A stretch of 64,000 nucleotides of DNA from Blautia sp. An81. Its GTDB lineage: Bacteria; Bacillota; Clostridia; Lachnospirales; Lachnospiraceae. Shown here piece by piece: positions 33,555 through 42,203 of this stretch (positions are counted from its first letter, which is position 1; the number at the start of each line of letters is the position of its first letter). Below the pieces are notes generated by a model, which worked only from the letters and a program-made list of their open reading frames with translations, was not told where the DNA came from and did not search any database. The stretch covers positions 107,443 to 171,442 of the forward strand of contig NZ_NFHH01000008.1 of NCBI RefSeq assembly GCF_002161285.1, written 5' to 3'. The translations under genes were made by a program, and so were the position numbers.

Positions 33555-34259
33555 ATGTTCTTCGACTATTATTACATTCTCTGGGTACTGCCTGCAGTGA
33601 TTTTTGCCATATGGGCCAGTGCAAGAGTCAGCAGTACATTTCAGAAATATTCTTCTCAGATTTCCAGGTCAGGGCTTTCCGGAAGTCAGGCGGCCAGGAG
33701 AGTTCTGGAAGCTGAGGAGGTGTATCAGGTACAGATAGAAAGGACAGGAGGAAGTCTTACCGACCACTATGACCCCAGGATCAATGTTATACGGCTTTCG
33801 GATAGTGTCTGTGACCAGACGTCCACGGCAGCTATCGGCGTGGCAGCCCATGAGGCGGGCCACGCCATTCAGTATGCCCGGGGATATCTGCCTATTAAGA
33901 TCCGAAATGCCATTATACCAGTGACCAATATCGGCTCCCGCCTGGCCCTTCCTCTGATCCTCATAGGCCTGCTCTTTGCGGGACAGGGTTCAGAAATGGG
34001 AAAAATGGCTTATCTTGGAGTGTTCTGCTTTGGACTTTCAACTTTGTTCCAGGTGATCACTCTTCCGGTAGAGTTTGACGCCAGCAGGAGAGCACTCAGG
34101 GCTATTGAGAATGCCCATATTTTAACAGAAGAAGAGCTTTCAGGAGCCAGAAAAGTACTTACTGCTGCGGCCCTTACCTATGTGGCGGCTCTGGCGGTGT
34201 CTCTTACACAGCTTTTCCGTCTCCTGGCTATTGTTAATCGGAGAAACGGACGGGAATAG
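33555..34259 (+). CDS. Membrane zinc metalloprotease, YugP family
   Basis: The start is ATG 33555 behind AAAGGA; this gives 234 residues, the usual family length. A membrane helix lies at about 7-27, then the conserved SSTFQKYSS...SGLSG region and LTDHYDPR. The HEAGH zinc site is at 99-103, followed by KIRNAIIPVTNIGS and further helices, with a third-ligand type region around VEFDASRRA. YugP-like proteases are membrane embedded and of unknown substrate. It is probably monocistronic. Confidence 0.9.
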   Translation: MFFDYYYILWVLPAVIFAIWASARVSSTFQKYSSQISRSGLSGSQAARRVLEAEEVYQVQIERTGGSLTDHYDPRINVIRLSDSVCDQTSTAAIGVAAHEAGHAIQYARGYLPIKIRNAIIPVTNIGSRLALPLILIGLLFAGQGSEMGKMAYLGVFCFGLSTLFQVITLPVEFDASRRALRAIENAHILTEEELSGARKVLTAAALTYVAALAVSLTQLFRLLAIVNRRNGRE

Positions 34260-34317
34260 AATCTATTCAGTCATATCGACCAAATTCCCGGCATAAAATT
34301 TGTTAAACATTACCTAC

Positions 34318-34388
34318 TTGCATCTTTTCGCAACCTGTGTTAGATTAACCATAGAAAGTATCGGAAACGTTACCGATACCGTTACCAG
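34318..34388 (+). promoter_or_regulatory. Maltodextrin operon promoter and LacI-type operator
   Basis: TTGCAT at 34318 and TAGATT at 34341 have 17-bp spacing. Just downstream, ATCGGAAACGTTACCGAT (34360-34377) is a near-perfect palindrome centred on ACGT, followed by a second half site ACCGTTACC. This is the type of site bound by LacI/MalR regulators, and the LacI gene of the same operon is the natural partner. Confidence 0.7.
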
Positions 34389-34465
34389 AAACCGGACCCA
34401 CTCATATCTCATTGCGGTTTATCTGCAAATCTGTGGGTTCGCCAGATACGAAAAGGAGAGGGATC

Positions 34466-35941
34466 ATGAGAGAAAGCGGTGTGCTGCTTCCAGTGGCCAG
34501 TCTTCCATCTAATTACGGGATTGGCTGTTTTTCCAGGGAAGCCTATGAATTTGTGGATCAGTTAAAAGCAGGGGGACAGAAGAACTGGCAGATTCTTCCA
34601 TTAGGACCTACAGGATACGGGGATTCTCCTTATCAGTCTTTTTCTACCTTTGCAGGAAATCCGTATTTTATTGATTTAGAAACTCTTATTGAAGAGGGGC
34701 TGCTCGCAAAGCAGGAATGTGATGCCTGTGACTTTGGAGATAATGCAGAATTTATCGATTACGAGAAGATATATTTTTCCAGATTTAAGATTCTTCGGAA
34801 AGCTTTTGAACGCTTTGCGCCTGGAGAGGATTTTGAAAGATTTACAGAAGAAAACAAGGAGTGGCTGGAAGATTACGCCCTCTACATGGGGATTAAAAAC
34901 AGCCTGGGCGGCATCAGCTGGAGTGAATGGCCTGACGGGCTGAAGAGAAGAGTTCCTGAGATCCTGGAAGAGAAGAGAGAAGAGCTGAAAGATGAGATCC
35001 AGTTTATCCGTTTTCAGCAGTATGAGTTCGCAAAACAGTGGACAAAACTGAAAAAATATGCCAATGACCAGGGAATCCGCATCATCGGAGATATTCCCAT
35101 TTATGTAGCTTTTGACAGTGCCGATGCATGGGCAAATCCGGAACTTTTCCAGTTTGACGAGGAATGCACGCCTACAGCTGTGGCCGGCTGTCCCCCCGAC
35201 GCTTTTGCAGCTACAGGACAGCTCTGGGGAAATCCTCTCTATGACTGGGAATACCATGAGAAAACAGGATTCGCCTGGTGGATACAGAGACTGGAATACT
35301 GCTATAAACTTTACGATGTGGTCCGGGTAGACCACTTCCGGGGATTTGACGAGTATTACGCCATCCCTTACGGTGATAAGACAGCAGAGTTTGGAGAATG
35401 GAAAAAAGGCCCTGGACTGAAACTGTTTAAGGCAGTGAAGGAAGCCATGGGTGATACGGCGATTATTGCAGAGGATCTGGGATACCTTACCGACAGTGTA
35501 AGACAGTTAGTAAAGGATACAGATTATCCGGGAATGAAGGTGCTGCAGTTTGCTTTTGACTCCAGAGAGGAAAGCGATTATCTGCCCCATAATTATGATC
35601 ATAACTGTGTGGTATACACAGGTACTCATGATAATAACACGATCCTGGGATGGCTGGACGAGATGGCTCCTGAGGACAGGCTCCTGGCGGAGAGATATCT
35701 GAACAACCGGTATACCAGAAAAGAAGATATGCCCTGGGATTTCATCCGGATGTCTATGGCTTCTGTGGCTGACCTGGCAATTACCCCTATACAGGAATTC
35801 CTCTGCCTGGGAGGAGAAGCAAGGATCAATCGGCCTTCTACTCTGGGCATTAACTGGAAGTGGAGACTTTTAAAAGGCCAGATCACCCATGAGATCACAG
35901 GAAGAATGTATGATATGACAAAGCTTTACGGCAGGCTGTAA
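34466..35941 (+). CDS. malQ: 4-alpha-glucanotransferase (amylomaltase)
   Basis: ATG 34466 follows AAGGAGAGG; the in-frame upstream ATG at 34412 has no ribosome site. The 491-residue GH77 enzyme has LPSNYGIG...WQILPLGPTGYGDSPYQS at the N-terminus, the nucleophile region VVRVDHFRGF, the acid/base region IAEDLGYLT and the THDNNTILGW stretch. It transfers maltosyl units between maltodextrins to make phosphorylase substrates. It is the first gene of the malQ-lacI-glgP group. Confidence 0.96.
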   Translation: MRESGVLLPVASLPSNYGIGCFSREAYEFVDQLKAGGQKNWQILPLGPTGYGDSPYQSFSTFAGNPYFIDLETLIEEGLLAKQECDACDFGDNAEFIDYEKIYFSRFKILRKAFERFAPGEDFERFTEENKEWLEDYALYMGIKNSLGGISWSEWPDGLKRRVPEILEEKREELKDEIQFIRFQQYEFAKQWTKLKKYANDQGIRIIGDIPIYVAFDSADAWANPELFQFDEECTPTAVAGCPPDAFAATGQLWGNPLYDWEYHEKTGFAWWIQRLEYCYKLYDVVRVDHFRGFDEYYAIPYGDKTAEFGEWKKGPGLKLFKAVKEAMGDTAIIAEDLGYLTDSVRQLVKDTDYPGMKVLQFAFDSREESDYLPHNYDHNCVVYTGTHDNNTILGWLDEMAPEDRLLAERYLNNRYTRKEDMPWDFIRMSMASVADLAITPIQEFLCLGGEARINRPSTLGINWKWRLLKGQITHEITGRMYDMTKLYGRL

Positions 35942-35970
35942 GATGAGTTTTTATAAAGGCGGGATTTTAA

Positions 35971-37008
35971 ATGGCAGGAATGACCATCAAAGACATTGCA
36001 AAAAAATGCGGGGTAGGCGTAAGCACCGTATCCAGAGCCATGAATAACCACCCGGATATTAACCAGGAAACAAAGGACATGATCCTGCGGGTAATCGCAG
36101 AGTCCAATTATATTCCAAATAACAGCGCCAGAAATCTGAAGCGCTCGGATGCCAGAGCCATTGCGGTACTGGTAAAGGGTCTGGGAAATACTTTTTTTGG
36201 AGAACTGGTAAGCGGCCTGGAGCGGGAATGTGAGAAAAAAGGATACAGCTGTATCCTCCAGCATGTGGAGGAACAGGATAATGAGCTGGATGTGGCCCTG
36301 TATGTGGCAAAGGAGAAAAAACCCAGAGGCATGATCTTTCTGGGAGGTAATTTTTCACATCCCAGAGAAAAAATCCAACAGCTGGGAATTCCCTGCGTTC
36401 TCAGCACCATCTGTACATATGGCGATCAGGAGCAGAGCTTTGGAACTGTATCTGTAGATGACTTTCTGGAAAGCCGGAAGATGACAGAGTACCTTCTGGG
36501 CCTGGGGCACGAGAAGATTGCCCTTCTTACTGCACCAAGAGAAGATGAGAGTATCGGAAAACTGAGACTTATGGGCTATCAGAAGGCTCTTGAAGAACAT
36601 GGAATCCCATTTCGGGAGGAGCTGGTGGCATATATGGATGCCACAGAAGACCGGTATTCTTTTGCTACAGGCTACCGCATGGCCAAGAAGCTTCTGGAGA
36701 AAAGAGACTTTACGGCTTTATATGCAACTTCGGATACTCTGGCAATAGGAGCCTGCAGGGCCCTGAAAGAAGCCGGACTGGATATTCCCGGAGACTGCTC
36801 TGTAGCGGGATTCGACGGTATGGACATGGGGGCTTATTATATTCCCAGCCTTACCACTATCCGCCAGCCGGTGGGAAAGATTGCCTCCGCTTCTGCGGAT
36901 CTGCTTTTTAACATGATCAAAGGCAAAGAAAAGCCCAAAAAGCAGATTTTTGAAGGGGAGCTGCTCATAAGAGAGTCTACAGCAAAAAGAAACTGTAACC
37001 CCATATAA
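35971..37008 (+). CDS. LacI family regulator of maltodextrin genes
   Basis: The 345-residue repressor has its helix-turn-helix at about 4-26 (TIKDIAKKCGVGVSTVSRAMNN), the hinge helix near 50-60 and a periplasmic-binding-like effector domain. It lies between malQ and glgP, which suggests control of both through the ACGTT palindrome before malQ. AAGGCGGG precedes the ATG. Immediately after the stop comes the MITE-like hairpin. Confidence 0.92.
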   Translation: MAGMTIKDIAKKCGVGVSTVSRAMNNHPDINQETKDMILRVIAESNYIPNNSARNLKRSDARAIAVLVKGLGNTFFGELVSGLERECEKKGYSCILQHVEEQDNELDVALYVAKEKKPRGMIFLGGNFSHPREKIQQLGIPCVLSTICTYGDQEQSFGTVSVDDFLESRKMTEYLLGLGHEKIALLTAPREDESIGKLRLMGYQKALEEHGIPFREELVAYMDATEDRYSFATGYRMAKKLLEKRDFTALYATSDTLAIGACRALKEAGLDIPGDCSVAGFDGMDMGAYYIPSLTTIRQPVGKIASASADLLFNMIKGKEKPKKQIFEGELLIRESTAKRNCNPI

Positions 37009-37010
37009 AA

Positions 37011-37158
37011 AGGGGCTGTCACATTAGTCATATGTCAGGAATATTTATACATTTTATGCGAATTTGTCGAGCATAGCTTTGAGACCGTAGGCTCAAAGCG
37101 GCGCAGACTGAGCAATAAAATGTATAAATGTTCTCGATTTTGATTAATGCGACAGCTT
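37011..37158 (+). repeat. Hairpin repeat element, copy 2 (MITE-like, intact arms)
   Basis: The two arms pair over about 70 bases: the left starts GGGGCTGTCACATTAGTCA, and the right ends TGATTAATGCGACAGC. Inner parts TTTATACATTTTAT and ATAAAATGTATAAA are exact complements, and the tip is TTGAGACC/GGCTCAA. It fills the gap between the LacI and phosphorylase genes and ends about 13 bases before the phosphorylase ribosome site. Copy 1 is at 5904, and a reduced copy may be at 13768. Confidence 0.75.
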
Positions 37159-37185
37159 TGGAAAGATTTTCAGGAGGAAAATATC

Positions 37186-39450
37186 ATGGAAAAAAGATTA
37201 CAGACACTGTTAAATGAAAAATTCGGAAAAAATCTGGATAACTGCAGTCAGGCAGAGCTTTTTCAGGCTTTAATGAGCCTTACAAAAGAGGAGACACAGA
37301 AGCTTCCAAAAAATCAGGGAAATAAAAAACTCTATTACATTTCCGCAGAATTTCTTATCGGAAAACTGCTGTCCAACAATCTGATCAATCTGGGCCTCTA
37401 TGAGGAAGTGGAAAAAGTTCTGGAAAAACACGGACAGAAACTGTGCGAGATCGAAGAACTGGAGCTGGAGCCTTCTTTAGGAAACGGCGGACTGGGCCGT
37501 CTGGCAGCCTGCTTCCTGGATTCCATTGCTACCCTGGGACTTCCGGGAGACGGCATCGGCCTGAACTACCACTTTGGCCTGTTCCAGCAGATGTTTAAAG
37601 ACCATAAACAGAAAGAAGTGAAAAATCCATGGCTTACCCAGGAGAGCTGGCTGGTGCGTCAGCCTGAGACCTTCCAGGTGCCTTTTAAGGATTTCACCCT
37701 GAACTCTGTTTTATATGATATCGATGTTCCAGGTTATGAGTCCGGATGCAACCGTCTCCATCTTTTTGATGTGGACACCATTGACGAAAGCCTGGTACCC
37801 GAAGACAGCATTGACTTCGATAAAGAAAAGATCCAGAAGAACCTTACCCTGTTTCTCTATCCAGATGATTCTGACGATGCAGGCCGCAAACTGCGTATCT
37901 ACCAGCAGTATTTCATGGTAAGCTGCGGGGCTCAGCTGATCCTGAAAGAGTGTGAGGACAAAGGCTATGACCTGCATAAACTGAACGAGCATGTAGTGAT
38001 CCAGATTAACGACACCCATCCTTCTATGGTTATTCCTGAACTGATCCGTCTGCTTACTGGAAAAGGATTTACCATGGATGAAGCAGTGGAAGTTGTGAGC
38101 AAGACCTGCGCTTATACAAACCACACCATCCTGGCAGAAGCTCTGGAAAAATGGCCCATGGATTATCTGGAGGAAGTGGTTCCTCACCTTCTTCCTATCA
38201 TCAAAGAGCTGGATGAGAGAGTAAGAGAGAAATATGCAGACGAGTCTGTGTACATTATTGATGAAGACGAGAGAGTCCATATGGCCCACATGGATATCCA
38301 CTATGGATTTTCTGTAAACGGTGTGGCAGCTCTTCACACAGAGATTCTGAAAAATACAGAGCTGAACAACTTCTACAAAATCTATCCGGAGAAGTTTAAC
38401 AACAAGACAAACGGCATTACTTTCCGCCGTTGGCTCCTCCACTGCAACAGAGAGCTGAGCGCCTATATTGAGTCTCTTATCGGACCTGGATTCAAGAAGA
38501 ATGCAGATGAGCTGGAAAAATTGCTGGCTTACAAAGATGACGAGAAAGTATTAGAGAAACTGGCCCAGATCAAGGTAGGTAAAAAGCTGGAGTTTAAGAA
38601 ATTTATGAAAGAGACCCAGGATATGGATCTGGACGAAAACTCTATCTTTGACGTTCAGGTAAAACGTCTCCATGAGTACAAACGTCAGCAGATGAACGCT
38701 CTGTATGCCATTTATAAATATCTGGATATCAAAGCTGGAAATAAGCCGAAAACTCCGATTACCATGATTTTTGGAGCTAAGGCTGCTCCTGCTTACGTGA
38801 TCGCAAAGGATATCATCCACCTGATCCTCTGCCTCCACGACCTGATTGAAAATGATCCGGAGGTGAAACCATATTTCCGTGTGCTGATGATCGAGAATTA
38901 CAATGTTTCTAAAGCTGCCAAGGTAATTCCTGCAGCAGACATTTCTGAGCAGATTTCTCTGGCATCTAAAGAAGCTTCCGGAACAGGAAATATGAAGTTC
39001 ATGCTCAACGGCGCCCTGACTCTGGGAACTGAAGACGGAGCCAATGTAGAAATCCGGGACCTGGTAGGAGATGAGAATATCTATATCTTCGGAAAACGCC
39101 CACAGGAAGTCATCGATCTGTATGCAGAAGAAGCTTACTGTTCAGAGGATATTTACAAGAAAGATAAGCTGATCCATAAGCTGGTAGACTTTATCGTAGG
39201 AAAAGAACTGCTGGCTATCGGCGATAAGGAAAGCCTTACAAGACTTCACAAAGAACTGGTAGGCAAAGACTGGTTCATGACTCTTCTGGATACCAGAGAG
39301 TATATTGAGACCAAGGAAAAAATCTATGCAGACTATGAAGATCAGAAAGCATGGCAGAAAAAAGCTTTGATCAACATTGCAAAGGCAGGATTCTTCTCCT
39401 CAGACAGAACAATTAAACAGTACAATGAGGATATCTGGCATTTACAGTAA
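37186..39450 (+). CDS. glgP: Glycogen/starch/maltodextrin phosphorylase
   Basis: The start is ATG 37186, seven bases after CAGGAGG; an earlier in-frame ATG at 37147 lies inside the hairpin repeat and is rejected. The 754-residue GT35 enzyme has [21 protein letters not shown] near the N-terminus, [13 protein letters not shown], and the pyridoxal-phosphate lysine in [20 protein letters not shown]. It releases glucose-1-phosphate from alpha-1,4-glucans and works with MalQ. A short N-terminal region fits the bacterial, allosterically unregulated type. No clear terminator follows. Confidence 0.96.
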   Translation: MEKRLQTLLNEKFGKNLDNCSQAELFQALMSLTKEETQKLPKNQGNKKLYYISAEFLIGKLLSNNLINLGLYEEVEKVLEKHGQKLCEIEELELEPSLGNGGLGRLAACFLDSIATLGLPGDGIGLNYHFGLFQQMFKDHKQKEVKNPWLTQESWLVRQPETFQVPFKDFTLNSVLYDIDVPGYESGCNRLHLFDVDTIDESLVPEDSIDFDKEKIQKNLTLFLYPDDSDDAGRKLRIYQQYFMVSCGAQLILKECEDKGYDLHKLNEHVVIQINDTHPSMVIPELIRLLTGKGFTMDEAVEVVSKTCAYTNHTILAEALEKWPMDYLEEVVPHLLPIIKELDERVREKYADESVYIIDEDERVHMAHMDIHYGFSVNGVAALHTEILKNTELNNFYKIYPEKFNNKTNGITFRRWLLHCNRELSAYIESLIGPGFKKNADELEKLLAYKDDEKVLEKLAQIKVGKKLEFKKFMKETQDMDLDENSIFDVQVKRLHEYKRQQMNALYAIYKYLDIKAGNKPKTPITMIFGAKAAPAYVIAKDIIHLILCLHDLIENDPEVKPYFRVLMIENYNVSKAAKVIPAADISEQISLASKEASGTGNMKFMLNGALTLGTEDGANVEIRDLVGDENIYIFGKRPQEVIDLYAEEAYCSEDIYKKDKLIHKLVDFIVGKELLAIGDKESLTRLHKELVGKDWFMTLLDTREYIETKEKIYADYEDQKAWQKKALINIAKAGFFSSDRTIKQYNEDIWHLQ

Positions 39451-39751
39451 AAAAGCCGGAAAACGGAATCGTGCTTTTGAGAAGGAAGATGACTTAGGCC
39501 TTCGATAATATCTGAGAAAATAGAAAATTTCAGAGAAAGGCTGTCACATGCTGACGGACTCTTTGGGAGATGCTAGATGCAGAACAGAGCATCTGCCTGG
39601 AGGACGTTGGGGATGGGGCAGCCTTCGCTGTTATGCAAAAATGGAAACAAAATAATTTTTGGGAATTAACGATTTACTGTAAAAAATGGAAATGCTATAA
39701 TCAAATCCAAGTTAAAGATTCTGCCGAAATAAAAGGAGTTGAAAATTTGCA
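39451..39751. other. Intergenic region before the AlbA_2 regulator
   Basis: About 300 bases. Near 39539 it contains GGCTGTCACATGCTGAC, which resembles the outer end of the hairpin repeats but without a matching partner. The promoter of the downstream gene is at its 3' side. No ORF with a ribosome site is seen. Confidence 0.35.
39673..39701 (+). promoter_or_regulatory. Promoter of the AlbA_2 regulator gene
   Basis: TTTACT at 39673 and TATAAT at 39696 are separated by 17 bases. AAAGGAG follows at about 39733. Confidence 0.6.
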
Positions 39752-41119
39752 ATGCCCGAAAGCCAGAATATTGAATGGAAAGCTAAATGGAAAGATGAGT
39801 ATCTGGAATGGATCTGCGGATTTGCTAATGCACAGGGTGGAAAGATTTACATCGGATGTGATGACTATGGGAATGTCGTCGGGCTGCCAAATGCCCATAA
39901 ACTTTTGGAAGATATCCCGAATAAAATCAGAGATACTATGGGTATTATCGTAGGTGTCAATCTGTATGAAAGTGATGACAAAGAATACATTGAGATTGAT
40001 GTCCCGACATATCCTATAGGTATTTCCTGCAAAGGAGTATATTATTATCGCAGTGGGAGTACGCGCCAGATATTATCTGGGCATGCACTAGAAGCATTTT
40101 TAATGCGAAAGCGTGGAGTGACATGGGACAATCAGCCGCTTCCGGCATTTACCATGAAGGATATAGACGAGGAGACTGTTAAGCATTTTAAACAATGGGC
40201 GACAAGAAAAGGGCGTATAGACAAAAGTGTGTTAGAAGAGCCAAAAGAGATGCTTTTAGAAAAATTACATCTTATAAACGGTTCTTATCTGACAAATGCA
40301 GCTATGCTGCTCTTTGGGAAAAATCCGGAGAGATGGCAGTTGGGCTCGTATATTAAAATAGGATATTTTGAGACAGATGCCGACCTGCTTTATCAGGATG
40401 AGATTCATGGCTCCATACTGGAGCAGATTGATAAGACTGTAGAATTGCTGTATTTAAAGTACATGAAAGCGAAAATCACATATGAAGGCATACAGAGAAT
40501 TGAACGGTATTTTGTACCGGAAGAGGCCTTAAGAGAAGCACTGCTGAATGCTATATGCCATAAACAGTATCAATCTGGAATCCCCATTCAGATCAGCGTG
40601 TATGAAGACAAATTATATATTGCGAATTGCGGCTGCCTTCCTGAAAATTGGACATTGGAAAATTTAATGAGAAAGCATGCGTCCTGCCCATATAATCCTA
40701 ATATTGCTCATGTGTTTTACTTAGCCGGGTTTATTGAGAGCTGGGGCAGGGGCATTGAAAAGATTTGTTCTGCCTGTGAGAATGATGGAGTACCTCAACC
40801 GGAATATACGATTAATCCTGGGGACATTATGATTAAATTTACTGCTCCTGAGGATAGGGTTGTTGGATCTGCGGTCAAAAAGGTGACTGAAAAGGTGACT
40901 GAAAAGGTGACTGAAAGGGTGACTGAAAAGGTGACTGAAAAAGAACGGGAACTTTTGGGACTGTTGCTGGAAGACCCAGGATATACAATGCTGCAGTTGG
41001 CTGAGAAAATGGAAATCAGCAGGAAAACGGTAGCTGCCCGCTTAAAAAGCCTGAAAGAAAAGGGCATTATTGAGCGTGTAGGATCAGACAGAAAAGGATA
41101 TTGGAAAATATTGCATTAA
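39752..41119 (+). CDS. AlbA_2/ATPase-domain transcriptional regulator with repeat linker
   Basis: The 455-residue protein opens with an AlbA_2 (Schlafen-type DNA-binding) domain (IEWKAKW, FANAQGGKIYIGCDD). A RecG-like middle and a HATPase_c_4 part follow (EEALREALLNAICHKQY, ESWGRGIEKICSAC). Then a linker of tandem Val-Thr-Glu-Lys units at about 376-397 leads to a C-terminal winged helix (MLQLAEKMEISRKTVAARLKSLKEKGIIE). The family is widespread in Clostridia, with targets unknown. A decayed relative with a different repeat linker lies at 17955. It may regulate itself or the membrane hydrolase 21 bases downstream. Confidence 0.82.
   Translation: MPESQNIEWKAKWKDEYLEWICGFANAQGGKIYIGCDDYGNVVGLPNAHKLLEDIPNKIRDTMGIIVGVNLYESDDKEYIEIDVPTYPIGISCKGVYYYRSGSTRQILSGHALEAFLMRKRGVTWDNQPLPAFTMKDIDEETVKHFKQWATRKGRIDKSVLEEPKEMLLEKLHLINGSYLTNAAMLLFGKNPERWQLGSYIKIGYFETDADLLYQDEIHGSILEQIDKTVELLYLKYMKAKITYEGIQRIERYFVPEEALREALLNAICHKQYQSGIPIQISVYEDKLYIANCGCLPENWTLENLMRKHASCPYNPNIAHVFYLAGFIESWGRGIEKICSACENDGVPQPEYTINPGDIMIKFTAPEDRVVGSAVKKVTEKVTEKVTERVTEKVTEKERELLGLLLEDPGYTMLQLAEKMEISRKTVAARLKSLKEKGIIERVGSDRKGYWKILH
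40878..40943 (+). repeat. 12-bp tandem repeat inside the AlbA_2 regulator
   Basis: About five copies of a unit like AAGGTGACTGAA, one with a single change (AGGGTGACTGAA), encode VTEK repeats. The period is a multiple of three, so copy number changes keep the frame and alter only linker length. Confidence 0.85.
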
Positions 41120-41140
41120 AAATAACAGGACTGAAAGAGA

Positions 41141-42127
41141 ATGAAGAAAAAAAAGAGACTTAAAAGAATTTTGCCTGTGGTTTTAGCGGTGCTGTTTCTT
41201 CTGTATATAGGTCTGGCTAATATCCTTGTAAGTGCGGCCCTGGTTCCTTCTTTTATGGAACGGCTGGAGGCTTTTTCCAGGATTACCGAGGATAGTGTAA
41301 ATGCCCTGGTACATACCAGCGACATACAGCAGCAGTACCAAAAGTCCTGGGAAGAAACCAGGGAATGGGCGAAGAATGCTCATGGACAGAAATTGACGAA
41401 AGAAACAGAAGAAGGGTATAAGCTGGTGGCCCAGGAAGTGTATACAGAAGAAGAGAGCCATAAGTGGGTACTCCTCCTTCATGGGTATACGGGATGGAAA
41501 GAGGCTATGTATCCCTTTGCCATGTGGTATAACCAGCGAGGCCATCATGTGCTCGCTCCTGACATGCGGTGTCAGGGAGAAAGTGAAGGAGACTTCATCG
41601 GAATGGGCTGGACAGACAGGAGAGATAATATGCTCTGGCTGGACTACATACTGGAACAGGACCCTGAGGCAGAAATCGTTATCCACGGACAGTCTATGGG
41701 AGCGGCCTGTGCTTTGATGATGACAGGAGAAGAAGACCTGCCGGAAAATGTAAAGGCAGTTGTCTCAGACTGCGCCTATACAGATGCATATACTATGTTT
41801 CAGGAAAAAATCGTCCAGTGGTTTCACCTTCCGGCTTTTCCTATTCTGGACACTGCCAATCTCATGCTCCAGCTCAGAGGAGGCTATGACTTGAAGGATG
41901 CTTCTGCCCTGGAGGCGGTGAAGAAAAGCAGCATCCCTACACTATTTATACATGGAGATCAGGATCAGATGATTTCTGTGGAAATGTCCCGGGAACTTTA
42001 CCAAGAGGCGGCCTGTCCGAAAGAGCTGCTCATTGTAGAAGGGGCGGGACACGCCCAATGCCAGGATAAGGATCCGGAAGGGTATTATGGAGCTGTGGAA
42101 AAACTTTTAGATACTTATGTTTCATAA
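41141..42127 (+). CDS. Membrane-anchored alpha/beta hydrolase
   Basis: The 328-residue protein has a basic N-terminus and one transmembrane helix at about 10-32. A roughly 75-residue spacer precedes an alpha/beta hydrolase fold with oxyanion region LLHGYTGWKE, nucleophile Ser185 in HGQSMGA, acid Asp in HGDQDQM and His in GAGHAQC. It belongs to the YqkD/abhydrolase group whose substrates are unknown. The active domain should face outward if the N-terminus is inside. It lies 21 bases after the AlbA_2 regulator gene and ends at a bidirectional terminator. Confidence 0.88.
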   Translation: MKKKKRLKRILPVVLAVLFLLYIGLANILVSAALVPSFMERLEAFSRITEDSVNALVHTSDIQQQYQKSWEETREWAKNAHGQKLTKETEEGYKLVAQEVYTEEESHKWVLLLHGYTGWKEAMYPFAMWYNQRGHHVLAPDMRCQGESEGDFIGMGWTDRRDNMLWLDYILEQDPEAEIVIHGQSMGAACALMMTGEEDLPENVKAVVSDCAYTDAYTMFQEKIVQWFHLPAFPILDTANLMLQLRGGYDLKDASALEAVKKSSIPTLFIHGDQDQMISVEMSRELYQEAACPKELLIVEGAGHAQCQDKDPEGYYGAVEKLLDTYVS

Positions 42128-42192
42128 AAACAGGACTCTTCACGAAACAAAGAATAGAATGTTTCATGAAGAGTCCTGTTTTATTTTGTATA
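42128..42192. terminator. Bidirectional terminator
   Basis: AACAGGACTCTTCACGAAAC pairs with GTTTCATGAAGAGTCCTGTT (one mismatch) and has A/T tracts on both sides. It serves the hydrolase and the convergent GH43 gene. Confidence 0.9.
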
Positions 42193-42203
42193 AGAATCCT
42201 AAG

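Noticed and set aside
37147..37185. Earlier in-frame start for glycogen phosphorylase
   Set aside because: It lies inside the hairpin repeat and has no ribosome site, whereas ATG 37186 has an ideal one and fits family length.
39570..39953. 127-codon ORF before and into the AlbA_2 gene
   Set aside because: It overlaps the promoter and the start of the recognised gene in another frame, with no ribosome site.
40878..40943. CRISPR-like short regular repeats
   Set aside because: The repeats are 12 bp without spacers and encode VTEK units inside a protein.
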